From: an uncultured Pelagibacteraceae bacterium
GTDB lineage: Bacteria; Pseudomonadota; Alphaproteobacteria; Pelagibacterales; Pelagibacteraceae
Direction: 5' to 3'
Length of the DNA: 46,202 bases
Assembly: GCA_902592655.1 (NCBI GenBank)
Contig: CACJFE010000007.1
Coordinates: 1 to 46,202, forward strand
The position numbers and the translations under genes are program-made. Shown in pieces: positions 38,766 through 46,202 of this stretch (position 1 is the first letter of the stretch; each line of letters opens with the position of its first letter). A model generated the notes under the pieces. It was given only the letters and a program-made list of their open reading frames with translations, was not told where the DNA came from and did not search any database.

Positions 38766-38794
38766 TTGACGTCTATTCAATAACATAGTTAAAT
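38766..38794 (+). promoter_or_regulatory. Promoter and strong ribosome site of the TAXI binding protein
   Basis: TTGACG (38766-38771), a 17-base spacer and TTAAAT (38789-38794) fit sigma-70. A strong Shine-Dalgarno AGAGGAG at 38809-38815 precedes the ATG at 38821. Most genes in this window lack such a clear ribosome site, so this one is set for high expression. Confidence 0.55.
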
Positions 38795-38820
38795 TAATCA
38801 TTATAACAAGAGGAGTACAC

Positions 38821-39825
38821 ATGAGAAAAATAATGTCATTGATTTCAGCGGTACTAGTAATGTTTGCTTTTTCAAGCCCTATTACTTCAATCGCAAAATC
38901 AGCAGAGTTCTTTACAATAGGAACAGGCGGACCAACTGGGGTATATTTCCAAACAGGTAACGCAATCTGTAAAATGTTACATAAGTCAGCAATCAGTGCT
39001 GATCACGGTAGAAAAAAAGGTACAGCGAAAGCTTACAGATGTACTGCACCTTCAACAGGTGGTTCCAACTATAATATTGGACAAATCAAAGATGGTGAGT
39101 TTCAATTTGGTGTTGCCCAGTCAGACTGGCAGTATCATGCTTACAATGGTTCTAGTAAATGGGAAGGAAAACAGTTTAGCGACCTAAGAGCTGTTTTTTC
39201 AGTTCATAATGAACCTTTCCAAATTTGGGCTAGTAAAAAATCTGGAATTAAAAATTTCAAGGGCCTAAAAGGAAAAACAGTAAACATCGGTAACCCGGGT
39301 TCTGGTCAAAGAGGAACTATGGAAGAATTAATGAAAGCTATGGGAGCAGATATGAGTATGTTTAAAGCAACTACTGAACTTACTTCTTCTGAACAAGTAA
39401 AAGCTCTTTGTGACGGTAAAATAGATGCATTTGGATATTCAGTAGGATTTCCAAATGGTGCTATGGAGCAAGCAGCAACTTGTAAAGCTAAAGCAAGCCC
39501 AATCAATTTAACTGGTGCGCCAGTACAAGGCTTAATTGATGGTGCTGACTACTATGCAAAAGCTGTAATTCCAAAAGGAACTTATTCTAATCAGAAAAAA
39601 GACGCTACAACGTTTGGTGTAAAAGCTACTGTTGTTACAAGCGCTAATGTTTCTGAAGAGCTTGTATACTTAGTAACAAAAGCGGTAATGGAAAACTTTG
39701 ATGATTTCAGAGCTCAACACCCTGCTTTTGGACCTCTGGAAAAGAAAAATATGATAGCTGATGGTTTATCAGCTCCGTTACATCCAGGTGCAATTAAGTA
39801 CTACAAAGAAGCTGGATTAATGTAA
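38821..39825 (+). CDS. TAXI-family TRAP transporter solute-binding protein
   Basis: The 334-residue protein has a signal peptide (residues 1 to about 28, ending ITSIAKSA) and the TAXI motif FFTIGTGGPTGVYFQTGNAI that names the family. It continues with GGSNYNIGQIKDGEFQFGVA, VNIGNPGSGQRGTMEELM and HPGAIKYYKEAGL. TAXI proteins deliver substrates such as glutamate or other organic acids to a fused TRAP permease; the ligand here is not readable. It has its own promoter and terminator. Confidence 0.95.
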   Translation: MRKIMSLISAVLVMFAFSSPITSIAKSAEFFTIGTGGPTGVYFQTGNAICKMLHKSAISADHGRKKGTAKAYRCTAPSTGGSNYNIGQIKDGEFQFGVAQSDWQYHAYNGSSKWEGKQFSDLRAVFSVHNEPFQIWASKKSGIKNFKGLKGKTVNIGNPGSGQRGTMEELMKAMGADMSMFKATTELTSSEQVKALCDGKIDAFGYSVGFPNGAMEQAATCKAKASPINLTGAPVQGLIDGADYYAKAVIPKGTYSNQKKDATTFGVKATVVTSANVSEELVYLVTKAVMENFDDFRAQHPAFGPLEKKNMIADGLSAPLHPGAIKYYKEAGLM

Positions 39826-39850
39826 TCTAACTTTTTAGTTTACTAAAAAA

Positions 39851-39879
39851 GGCCCAATATTTCTTGGGCCTTTTTTTTT
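39851..39879 (+). terminator. Intrinsic terminator between TAXI binding protein and permease
   Basis: GGCCCAA (39851-39857), a 6-base loop and TTGGGCC (39864-39870) are followed by nine T residues. It is a strong terminator 25 bases after the binding-protein stop and 23 bases before the permease start. Partial read-through would give much more binding protein than permease. Confidence 0.92.
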
Positions 39880-39901
39880 AGAATAAGGTATCCTAGCTAA
39901 A

Positions 39902-42238
39902 ATGAATCAAAACATTCAAAGTAAGATAAAAGATAAAATACAAGAAGATATTTCTCCAACTCGAAATTTATCAGGTATCCATTTAAAAATAGTTTTTGGT
40001 ATAGCAATACTCTGGACCTTTTTCCAACTTTGGTATGCCTCTCCTTTTCCTTTTTGGTTTAATTTTGGAATGTTCAAAGGATTGCCTGCTAGAGCCATTC
40101 ATTTAGGTTTTGCTTTAACTTTAGCTTTTTTAATTTTCCCAGCAGCTAGAGGAAAAAAGATTTCAATAATTGATATTATTATTAGTATTACCGGGGCATT
40201 AAGTTGTTTATATATTTATTTTTTCTATGATGATTTGGTAAACAGAGGCGGTATTCTTTTAGTAAAAGAAATATTTGGTTTTAAAGTTCCAGTTGAACTT
40301 ATAATTGGGGCCATAGGTATATTAATTTTATTAGAAGCAACTAGACGAGCCATAGGCTTACCTTTAGTAATTATTGCAGTCTGTTTCCTCTTATTTTCTT
40401 ATTTTGGAAAATATGCACCTGATATTATTTCTCACGGCGGACTTTCTGTAAAAAGACTAGTAGGGTTTCAATGGTTTGATCAAGAAGCAATATTTGGAAT
40501 ACCAATTGGAGTTTCAGTAGATTTCATTTTTTTATTTGTATTATTTGGAGCCTTATTAGAAACCGCTGGAGGCGGAAAGTATTTTTTAGATTTAGCTTTT
40601 GCGATGGTTGGCAAAATGAGGGGAGGTCCAGCTAAAGCAGCAATATTAGGATCTGGAATGACTGGTATGATTTCAGGTTCCTCAATTGCAAATACTGTAA
40701 CAACTGGAACTTTTACAATCCCAATAATGAAAAAAACAGGTTTCTCTCAAGAGAAAGCAGGAGCTATTGAAGTTTCGTCATCTGTTAATGGACAAATAAT
40801 GCCTCCAGTTATGGGAGCCGCTGCATTTGTAATGGCAAGTTTTATAGGTGTTACTTATTTTGAAGTTGTAAAACATGCTTTTTTACCAGCTATCATTTCA
40901 TACATTGCTTTATTTTATATATCTCACTTAGAGGCTCTTAAATTAGGATTAAAAGGGATGGATGACGCTGATGTTCCGCATCTCAAGAAAACTTTTTTAT
41001 CTGGACTGCATTTTTTAATACCTATTTTTGTTTTAATTTTTTTACTTGTTTATATGAGATACACAGCAGGTTTTTCTATCTTCTACGCAACTTTATCTTT
41101 AGTAATAGTAAACTTAGTAAGTCGTATAATTAAAAATCAAGATTTTAAAACTGGTTTAATAGATTGGTACAATCAGACAATAGTTGGTCTTCAAAAAGGT
41201 GCAATTAACATGGTAGGGGTAGGAATCGCAATCGCCACAGCAGGGATAATTGTTGGTGCAGTCGGATCTACAGGTCTAAGTACAAATTTAATCATAGTGA
41301 TTGAGACAATTGCAAGAGACAATGTAATTATATTAATTTTATTAACTATTATACTTTGCTTGTTACTTGGTATGGGCCTTCCTACAACTGCAAACTATGT
41401 AGTAGTAGCCTCTCTAATGGCTACAGTTTTAGTTGATGTTGGAAATGCTTCGGGATTTATTTTTCCATTAATTGCTGTTCACCTATTCGTATTTTATTTT
41501 GGGTTGATGGCCGATGTAACACCCCCTGTTGGTTTGGCATCTTATGCAGCAGCTGCAATTTCTGGAGGGGATCCTTTAAGGACGGGACTTCAAGCTATTT
41601 GGTATAGTTTAAGAACCGGAATTTTACCGATTGTCTTTTTGTTTAATCACGAACTGTTATTAATTGGAGTAGATAGTATCTGGCAAGCTTTATTAGTTAT
41701 AGTAACTTCATTGATTGGAATTTTAGTTTTTACAGCTGCTACTCAACAATGGTTCATAAATCGTTTAAGATGGTATGAAATTATAGCATTTTTAATTATT
41801 TCTTTGTCTTTTTTAGCTCCTGATTATGTTTTGGGTAAATTCTACCCAAAATTTAATGAACAAAAACTTTCAGCAGAAAGTATTCAAAATTTATCTTTTG
41901 ACCCATCAAAAGAAGTTCATATAAAAGTTACAAGAGTTACTGAGTATGGAGAAAGATATAAATTATTTGTGATCGATAAAGGAAAATTTGAAAATAATTA
42001 TGACTTAGAAGAATATGGCGTAACTTTAAGTAATCAAAACAATCAATTGACCGTCGATAAATTAAATTGGAAAGGGGAGGCTAAAAAATCTGGTATACAA
42101 ATGGGCGATATCATTAGTAATTTTAAAATTGAAAATCCAGAAAGACCTAATAAAGCCATTGTTTATCCTATAGCTTTTTTACTTCTAATAATTTTTGGTT
42201 ATATTAATTACAGAAACAAGTCTTCCCCAGCAACATAA
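39902..42238 (+). CDS. TRAP transporter fused 4TM/12TM permease
   Basis: This 778-residue inner-membrane protein fuses the small (DctQ-like) and large (DctM-like) TRAP subunits, usual for TAXI systems. Large-subunit motifs include SGMTGMISGSSIANTVTTGT, GQIMPPVMGAAAFVMA, GMGLPTTANYVVVASL and ADVTPPVGLASYAAAA. After the last DctM helix a soluble segment at about 655-745 contains KGEAKKSGIQMGDIISNFKI, a PDZ-like pattern found in the DUF3394 tail of such permeases, then a final helix (YPIAFLLLIIFGYINY). It works with the binding protein just upstream. Confidence 0.94.
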   Translation: MNQNIQSKIKDKIQEDISPTRNLSGIHLKIVFGIAILWTFFQLWYASPFPFWFNFGMFKGLPARAIHLGFALTLAFLIFPAARGKKISIIDIIISITGALSCLYIYFFYDDLVNRGGILLVKEIFGFKVPVELIIGAIGILILLEATRRAIGLPLVIIAVCFLLFSYFGKYAPDIISHGGLSVKRLVGFQWFDQEAIFGIPIGVSVDFIFLFVLFGALLETAGGGKYFLDLAFAMVGKMRGGPAKAAILGSGMTGMISGSSIANTVTTGTFTIPIMKKTGFSQEKAGAIEVSSSVNGQIMPPVMGAAAFVMASFIGVTYFEVVKHAFLPAIISYIALFYISHLEALKLGLKGMDDADVPHLKKTFLSGLHFLIPIFVLIFLLVYMRYTAGFSIFYATLSLVIVNLVSRIIKNQDFKTGLIDWYNQTIVGLQKGAINMVGVGIAIATAGIIVGAVGSTGLSTNLIIVIETIARDNVIILILLTIILCLLLGMGLPTTANYVVVASLMATVLVDVGNASGFIFPLIAVHLFVFYFGLMADVTPPVGLASYAAAAISGGDPLRTGLQAIWYSLRTGILPIVFLFNHELLLIGVDSIWQALLVIVTSLIGILVFTAATQQWFINRLRWYEIIAFLIISLSFLAPDYVLGKFYPKFNEQKLSAESIQNLSFDPSKEVHIKVTRVTEYGERYKLFVIDKGKFENNYDLEEYGVTLSNQNNQLTVDKLNWKGEAKKSGIQMGDIISNFKIENPERPNKAIVYPIAFLLLIIFGYINYRNKSSPAT

Positions 42239-42254
42239 AAGCGCAGTGCTTTTA
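42236..42254 (+). terminator. Weak hairpin after the TRAP permease
   Basis: TAAAAGC and GCTTTTA form a 7-bp stem with a 5-base loop, beginning in the permease stop codon. Only a short, mixed T-tract follows, so termination would be weak and the next gene at 42280 may be read through. Confidence 0.35.
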
Positions 42255-42279
42255 TCTTAAAATCTATTTAAATATTAAA

Positions 42280-42978
42280 ATGAAAATTTTTTTAAAAACT
42301 CTAGTTTTTAGTATATTCTTAAATGCAATTAGTTTTGCTGAAGTTAATTTTCAGCAAAAAAAATTTTATTACGAAAACCTCGTCAAAAATTGGTCTAAAA
42401 TATTTCCAGATAGCAACAGGAATGCTGCAGGTCCAAGGTTTTTCAAATATTTAATAGATCAAGACTTAACTTATGAAGAGTTTAAAGAATATAATAAATT
42501 TTATTGCCCTGTTTCAGGTTCTTTAATCAATCCAGGAGAAAAACCTGATTATATCTATGTTAAGGAGTTAAGAACGCAAAAAAATATTTGTGGTGAGCTT
42601 TATAGATGTTGCTGGCCCTGTTCTTGTGATCTAATGAATTATACAAAAGTTAAAAAAATTAAACACAATTTTAAAGACGGTCCTAAAAAAATTGATGTTT
42701 TACTAATTAACAATCCTTGTTCAAAAAAAGATTTTCCTGAGGAAGTAAATAGAAATTATTTTTGTAAAAATCAAAGACTAAATGATGATGAAGTATTTGT
42801 AGTCGACGGTAAGCTTGTGATAGGCCTTTTCTATGAAGCTAAAAAATGTCAAAAAGCCGATATCAAAAAGATAGAAGCCAATGAAATTACAGGAAGATTT
42901 TGTGCTTTTAAAAACGATATTCCGCTAGATGAAATGAATATTGGTATGGGTGATATTTTTATTAGGATGGCGAGATAG
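42280..42978 (+). CDS. Secreted ten-cysteine protein, unknown
   Basis: The 232-residue protein has a signal peptide (LKTLVFSIFLNAISFA, likely cut after Ala20) and ten cysteines in the mature part at 76, 104, 110, 111, 114, 116, 147, 162, 190 and 208. The central cluster is CGELYRCCWPCSCDLMNY. Other blocks are FYCPVSGSLINPGEKPDYIY and VFVVDGKLVIGLFYEAKKC. The even count suggests disulfides or metal binding in the periplasm. It starts 41 bases after the TRAP permease, in the same direction, and its last 17 bases overlap the convergent FG-GAP gene. No family is recognised. Confidence 0.82.
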   Translation: MKIFLKTLVFSIFLNAISFAEVNFQQKKFYYENLVKNWSKIFPDSNRNAAGPRFFKYLIDQDLTYEEFKEYNKFYCPVSGSLINPGEKPDYIYVKELRTQKNICGELYRCCWPCSCDLMNYTKVKKIKHNFKDGPKKIDVLLINNPCSKKDFPEEVNRNYFCKNQRLNDDEVFVVDGKLVIGLFYEAKKCQKADIKKIEANEITGRFCAFKNDIPLDEMNIGMGDIFIRMAR

Positions 42979-44413
42979 TCATATTGCTTTGTTTGAAAAT
43001 ATAAGTCTTCCCTGTTTCTTTTATTTTATAATTATTTGTTTTTCCGTTTGTCCATTTAATTTGTACTTCAAAGTCTTTTTCACCATTTCTAATTCCATAA
43101 TGGGCAACAGGTTCCATTTGGCATAGATATCCTGAACCAGAGTCTATTGTTTTAGAGTGTTTTCTTAAATTGGATGTTAGTGTCACCGTTGCTCCTCTAG
43201 CTGGAGCTCCATTTTTATTCAAAGCTTTTATTCTTAAATAATTCTTATCTTTTTTTACGTTTGCTTTGTAAAGTGTAAGTATTTGATTTCCTGTTTCTCC
43301 GTGGGCAATCAATAATTCTAAAATTCCGTCTTTATCAATGTCCGCTACAGCAGCACCAGTTCCAAGACCATTTGCTTCAGAGTTTAAACTGATATCTATC
43401 TCCTCTAATTTCCCATTTTCCTTAATTTTAAATAATTTATTTGCTTCGCCGATATTATTAAGAAATATTTCATCATATCCATCATTATCAAAATCAGCTG
43501 AGATAACCGTTCGAATTTTTGATGGCCTTTTAAAATTAATATCGGCAATGTCTTTAAAAGAGTTTTCTTTCTTTATAAAAATACGGTGTTCTCCATCCCA
43601 ATTTCCACTAACAATATCTAATTGACCTCTGTACAAAATATCACTTAACGTAGTGCCCCTTCCATTTTGGTAAGGGTCTAAAACATTGTACCCTGATGCC
43701 ACATCATAAAAAGTACCATCAACGTTTTTGTACAAAAAGTTAACACCTCTTTCATTAGCTGCAAAAATATCAATATTGTTAGACAGTATGTGTCCAGCAA
43801 CAACCGCTCTTCCTCCGGTTATTTTATCCAAGCCAAACTCTGCTGCCCTATCTTTTATTCTTCCCTTAAACTTTTCATAAAATCTTGTTGGACCGCCATA
43901 ATTAGCAACATAAATACCATATTTTCCATTCCCTTTTCTATCTACACAAACAACGGAACGACCAGCTGTAAAGTTTAAATCTATTTGATTCCTCTTTTGT
44001 TCAAAAATATCAAAAAATTTATTATTTTTTAAATCTATTAAACGATCAGAATATTTCTTTTCACCGCTGTAAGTATCAGTATTTAAAAAATAAATTTCTT
44101 CGTACCCGTCTAAGTCGATATCGCAAGCAGCTACACCAATGGTAAAACTCCTTCTATCTGTAAACTTAGTATCATCCACAATATTTATTAGTTTATTATT
44201 TTTGTATGACAAAGCTAAATTTTCACTCCCAAAACCAGCTACTATAAATTCATAAGTGCCATCATTATCAACATCAGCCACAGAAATACCATATCTAAGA
44301 CTTTCGTAGTTATTTTCTATTAAATCTGTAATGTTCTTAAAGAAATTTGCAGACGCACTTTTAATTGAAATAAAAATGAATAATAGCGAAACGAAGACAG
44401 TTTTTGATTTCAT
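42962..44413 (-). CDS. Secreted FG-GAP/ASPIC (CRTAC-type) beta-propeller protein
   Basis: The 483-residue protein has a signal peptide (residues 1 to about 22, MKSKTVFVSLLFIFISIKSA). Several FG-GAP/VCBS blades carry calcium-type loops: DVDNDG at 47-52, DIDLDG at 98-103, DFDNDGYDE and DIDKDGILE. A C-terminal ASPIC/UnbV domain follows (GAPARGATVTLTS, VAHYGIRNGEKDFEVQIKWT). The layout is that of CRTAC1-like proteins. It should act outside the cytoplasm, but its ligand and role are unknown. It is the last gene of the minus-strand group from the E2 gene and is not tightly coupled to it. Confidence 0.88.
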   Translation of the reverse strand: MKSKTVFVSLLFIFISIKSASANFFKNITDLIENNYESLRYGISVADVDNDGTYEFIVAGFGSENLALSYKNNKLINIVDDTKFTDRRSFTIGVAACDIDLDGYEEIYFLNTDTYSGEKKYSDRLIDLKNNKFFDIFEQKRNQIDLNFTAGRSVVCVDRKGNGKYGIYVANYGGPTRFYEKFKGRIKDRAAEFGLDKITGGRAVVAGHILSNNIDIFAANERGVNFLYKNVDGTFYDVASGYNVLDPYQNGRGTTLSDILYRGQLDIVSGNWDGEHRIFIKKENSFKDIADINFKRPSKIRTVISADFDNDGYDEIFLNNIGEANKLFKIKENGKLEEIDISLNSEANGLGTGAAVADIDKDGILELLIAHGETGNQILTLYKANVKKDKNYLRIKALNKNGAPARGATVTLTSNLRKHSKTIDSGSGYLCQMEPVAHYGIRNGEKDFEVQIKWTNGKTNNYKIKETGKTYIFKQSNMTISPS

Positions 44414-44419
44414 TAAATA

Positions 44420-44812
44420 CTATTGTAGTATTTTCCAAGTACCACTTGCAGAGGCAACTATGTCGCTTGAATTGGAAATTTCACAAGAAATAAAAACTAG
44501 TGTTTTAGTTTTTTTTAATATATTTACTTTTCCAACAAGTTTATCGCCAAGTTGGCCTACTGAGATAAATTTCATATCTAAATTAATAGTCACACATCTC
44601 TTGTCCCCAGCAACTCTATGTGCAGCAGTGCCCATGCCGGTGTCAGCAATAGTAGAGAGGAATCCACCATGTGCAATTTTACCAGTGTTTAAATGAACTT
44701 CTTTAACCTCTGCAGTAAACTCATATTGAGTCTCGCTAATTTTTTTTAGCTCTAACCCGCCTAGATGTTTCATAAATCCTTTATTAGATTCGTCCATAAT
44801 TTTTTTTACCAT
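44420..44812 (-). CDS. PaaI-type hotdog thioesterase
   Basis: The 130-residue protein is a single hotdog domain. It has NTGKIAHGGFLSTIADTGMG with HGG at 48-50 and the catalytic Asp57, then CVTINLDMKFISVGQLGDKL. PaaI-like enzymes hydrolyse acyl-CoA thioesters; the substrate is unknown. The first ATG overlaps the EamA gene end by 29 bases. A second ATG at 44797 would begin MDESNKGF and fits the usual family start. It stands 6 bases upstream of the FG-GAP gene. Confidence 0.88.
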   Translation of the reverse strand: MVKKIMDESNKGFMKHLGGLELKKISETQYEFTAEVKEVHLNTGKIAHGGFLSTIADTGMGTAAHRVAGDKRCVTINLDMKFISVGQLGDKLVGKVNILKKTKTLVFISCEISNSSDIVASASGTWKILQ

Positions 44813-45686
44813 AAATTGGTATCAATTGTGAAAATATTACTGCTAATAAAATAATCATTATACCAAACACTTTTATTTCACTTAAAAACTGATCTAAAAG
44901 TATCCATCCAAAAATTGAAGCAAACACTCCCTCAAGAGAAAATATAATTGCTACAGATGCAGGAGATAAAACTCTTTGAGCATATGCTTGAAGCATAAAA
45001 GCAACTCCACTAGATAAAATTCCAGCGTAAAGTAATTCTGTAATTTCTTTTGAAATTAAATTGATTGTCACTGTCTCAAAAGCTAAAGCAGGTAAAGAAC
45101 AAAATATACCTGCAACTAAACATTGAAACGTTGCGATTGCTATTGGAAAATTAAAAATTTTTAAAACTTTATAAATAAAGATTATGTGAAAAGCCCAAAA
45201 AAAAGCTCCTATGATGACTAGCATATCACCAAATCTTACATCATAATTTTTAATTTCACTTAAAAGCAATCCACCTATTAAACAAAGCGTAACGGAAGGC
45301 CAGATAGATGGGTGAATTTTTATTGAAAAAATAAAATATGAAATTAACGGGACAATGACAACATAAAGAACAGTAAAGACTGCAGAGTTAGCAATGTCCG
45401 TATAAAGAAGCGAGACTTGCTGAAGTATATTTGCCATTCCAAATATTGAGCCTAGTATTAATGTAAAGAAAAAGACTTTTCTAAAATTAAAATTGATCTT
45501 TTTAATTTCGTTTAATTCAAAATATATGAAAAAAGGTAGTAATCCCAAAAATCCTAAAAATAATCTTACAGCACAAAATGTATAAGGTCCAATGAAGTCC
45601 ATTCCTGTGTCTTGAGCAACAAAAGTTGTACCCCAAAGAAACGAACACGCAAGAGCACAAGATATAGGGATCAAATTATTCTTCAT
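44784..45686 (-). CDS. EamA/DMT-family permease
   Basis: From the ATG at 45686 this is a 300-residue, ten-helix drug/metabolite transporter with two EamA repeats. Repeat one begins ALACSFLWGTTFVAQDTG. Repeat two has a helix pair around FGDMLVIIGAFFWAFHIIFI and ends with the block RVLSPASVAIIFSLEGVFAS. The ribosome site AAGGG is just before this ATG. A longer frame to 45749 would run into the E2 gene and is not used. The substrate is unknown; many members export amino acids or metabolites. Confidence 0.88.
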   Translation of the reverse strand: MKNNLIPISCALACSFLWGTTFVAQDTGMDFIGPYTFCAVRLFLGFLGLLPFFIYFELNEIKKINFNFRKVFFFTLILGSIFGMANILQQVSLLYTDIANSAVFTVLYVVIVPLISYFIFSIKIHPSIWPSVTLCLIGGLLLSEIKNYDVRFGDMLVIIGAFFWAFHIIFIYKVLKIFNFPIAIATFQCLVAGIFCSLPALAFETVTINLISKEITELLYAGILSSGVAFMLQAYAQRVLSPASVAIIFSLEGVFASIFGWILLDQFLSEIKVFGIMIILLAVIFSQLIPIYGKKNYGRI

Positions 45687-45709
45687 GACCCTTACTAATT
45701 TAATTTGAT

Positions 45710-46202
45710 CTATACAGCAAGCTTGAAAGCAAAGTCTTTGCCAAGGCATTTTCCTAGATAAACGCAGAACCTAGCGCCTTCTGCTCCGTCAATTATTCTA
45801 TGGTCGTATGAAAGTGAAATTGGTAAAATTTTTCTTGAAACAAATTTGTCATTTACTTTTACTAATCTATCAAAACTTTTTCCAACTCCAAGTATCGCTA
45901 CTTCAGGAGGATTTATTATTGGGGTAAAGAAAGTACCTCCAATACCACCCAAGCTTGATATCGTCATTGAGCCACCAAAAAATTCCTTCTTATCAATTTT
46001 TAAATCTCTGCAAAGCCTACTTGTTTTTCTTAAAGCACTTCCAATTTCTTTTATACTCATTTGATCAACATCTCTTATTTTAGGCACCATTAATCCATGA
46101 GGGGTATCTACTGCAAAACCAAGGTGAAAATATTTTTTATAAATAATTTTATCGTTAGCACTGTCAATCGAAGAATTAAAATTTGGAAATTTCTTCAAAG
46201 CA
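45710..46202 (-). CDS. aceF: Pyruvate dehydrogenase-type dihydrolipoyl acetyltransferase E2, C-terminal part
   Basis: The reading frame is open at the right edge and ends at 45710, so only the last ~164 residues of the catalytic domain are present. Motifs are ALKKFPNFNSSI, HLGFAVDTPHGLMVPKIRDV, TISSLGGIGGTFFTPIINPP, and the active site LSLSYDHRIIDGAEGARF-like run (ISLSYDHRIIDGAEGARF). It differs clearly from SucB at 1464-2798. The VDTPHGLMVP form points to pyruvate or branched-chain E2; pyruvate is my first choice. The lipoyl domains lie outside the window. Confidence 0.87.
   Translation of the reverse strand, partial: ALKKFPNFNSSIDSANDKIIYKKYFHLGFAVDTPHGLMVPKIRDVDQMSIKEIGSALRKTSRLCRDLKIDKKEFFGGSMTISSLGGIGGTFFTPIINPPEVAILGVGKSFDRLVKVNDKFVSRKILPISLSYDHRIIDGAEGARFCVYLGKCLGKDFAFKLAV

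Noticed and set aside
43338-43625. Plus-strand 95-codon frame inside the FG-GAP gene
   Set aside because: It is antisense to a strong coding region with recognisable calcium loops and shows no domain or ribosome site of its own.

Overview
This 46.2 kb window is AT-rich, extremely gene-dense DNA from a streamlined alphaproteobacterium. The gene orders (sucA-sucB-lpd-priA-atpHAGDC, rplU-rpmA-obgE-proB-proA-nadD-rsfS-ctpA-rppH, tlpA/argH-lptM-lysA, helicase-fdxA-carD), the SAM-II riboswitch before metX and the near absence of intergenic DNA point to a Pelagibacterales (SAR11)-type organism. That placement rests on recognised protein families and synteny, not on a database search. Both ends cut a gene: sucA on the left and the E2 gene of pyruvate dehydrogenase on the right. 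No phage, transposon, CRISPR array or rRNA is visible.

Layout. 1-213 is a piece of sucA on the minus strand joined head to head to a later part of sucA on the plus strand, most likely an amplification or assembly chimera. 205-6172: end of the 2-oxoglutarate dehydrogenase operon (sucA, sucB, lpd), then priA. 6254-11031: F1 part of ATP synthase (atpHAGDC). 11021-17525 (minus): an operon read rplU-rpmA-obgE-proB-proA-nadD-rsfS-ctpA-rppH. 17589-20148 (minus): SAM-II riboswitch, metX, metW, gloB. 20240-22211 (plus): hisC-tyrA. 22212-25642 (minus): argH, a 36-codon lipoprotein gene (lptM-like), lysA, plsC. 25673-29302: small housekeeping genes (TlpA-like thioredoxin, HIG1 protein, carboxylesterase, HNH protein, coq7, dsbB, a YqaA-type membrane protein). 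29301-33178 (plus): small membrane protein, tandem winged-helix protein, BASS-family transporter, tRNA-Leu(CAA), acyl-CoA ligase. 33179-33500: the largest intergenic stretch, with AT-only inverted repeats, a 23-residue Lys/Arg protein gene and a terminator. 33509-37364 (minus): SUV3-like helicase, TerB-like protein, ferredoxin and CarD. 37519-42978 (plus): aminotransferase, TAXI-type TRAP transporter (binding protein and fused permease) and a secreted ten-cysteine protein. 42962-46202 (minus): E2 gene end, EamA permease, hotdog thioesterase and a secreted FG-GAP/ASPIC protein.

The genes are mostly core metabolism: TCA cycle and oxidative phosphorylation, proline, lysine, arginine, histidine, tyrosine and methionine synthesis, ubiquinone synthesis and envelope redox. 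The most interesting elements are regulatory or very small: a SAM-II aptamer followed by an intrinsic terminator whose loop is complementary to the aptamer's pseudoknot strand, a stand-alone 23-residue polycation gene, the tiny lipoprotein gene, a tRNA ending four bases before a start codon, and a terminator between the TRAP binding protein and its permease. I found no clearly new multi-gene system. The best candidates for undescribed function are the polycation unit, the tandem winged-helix protein and the ten-cysteine secreted protein.
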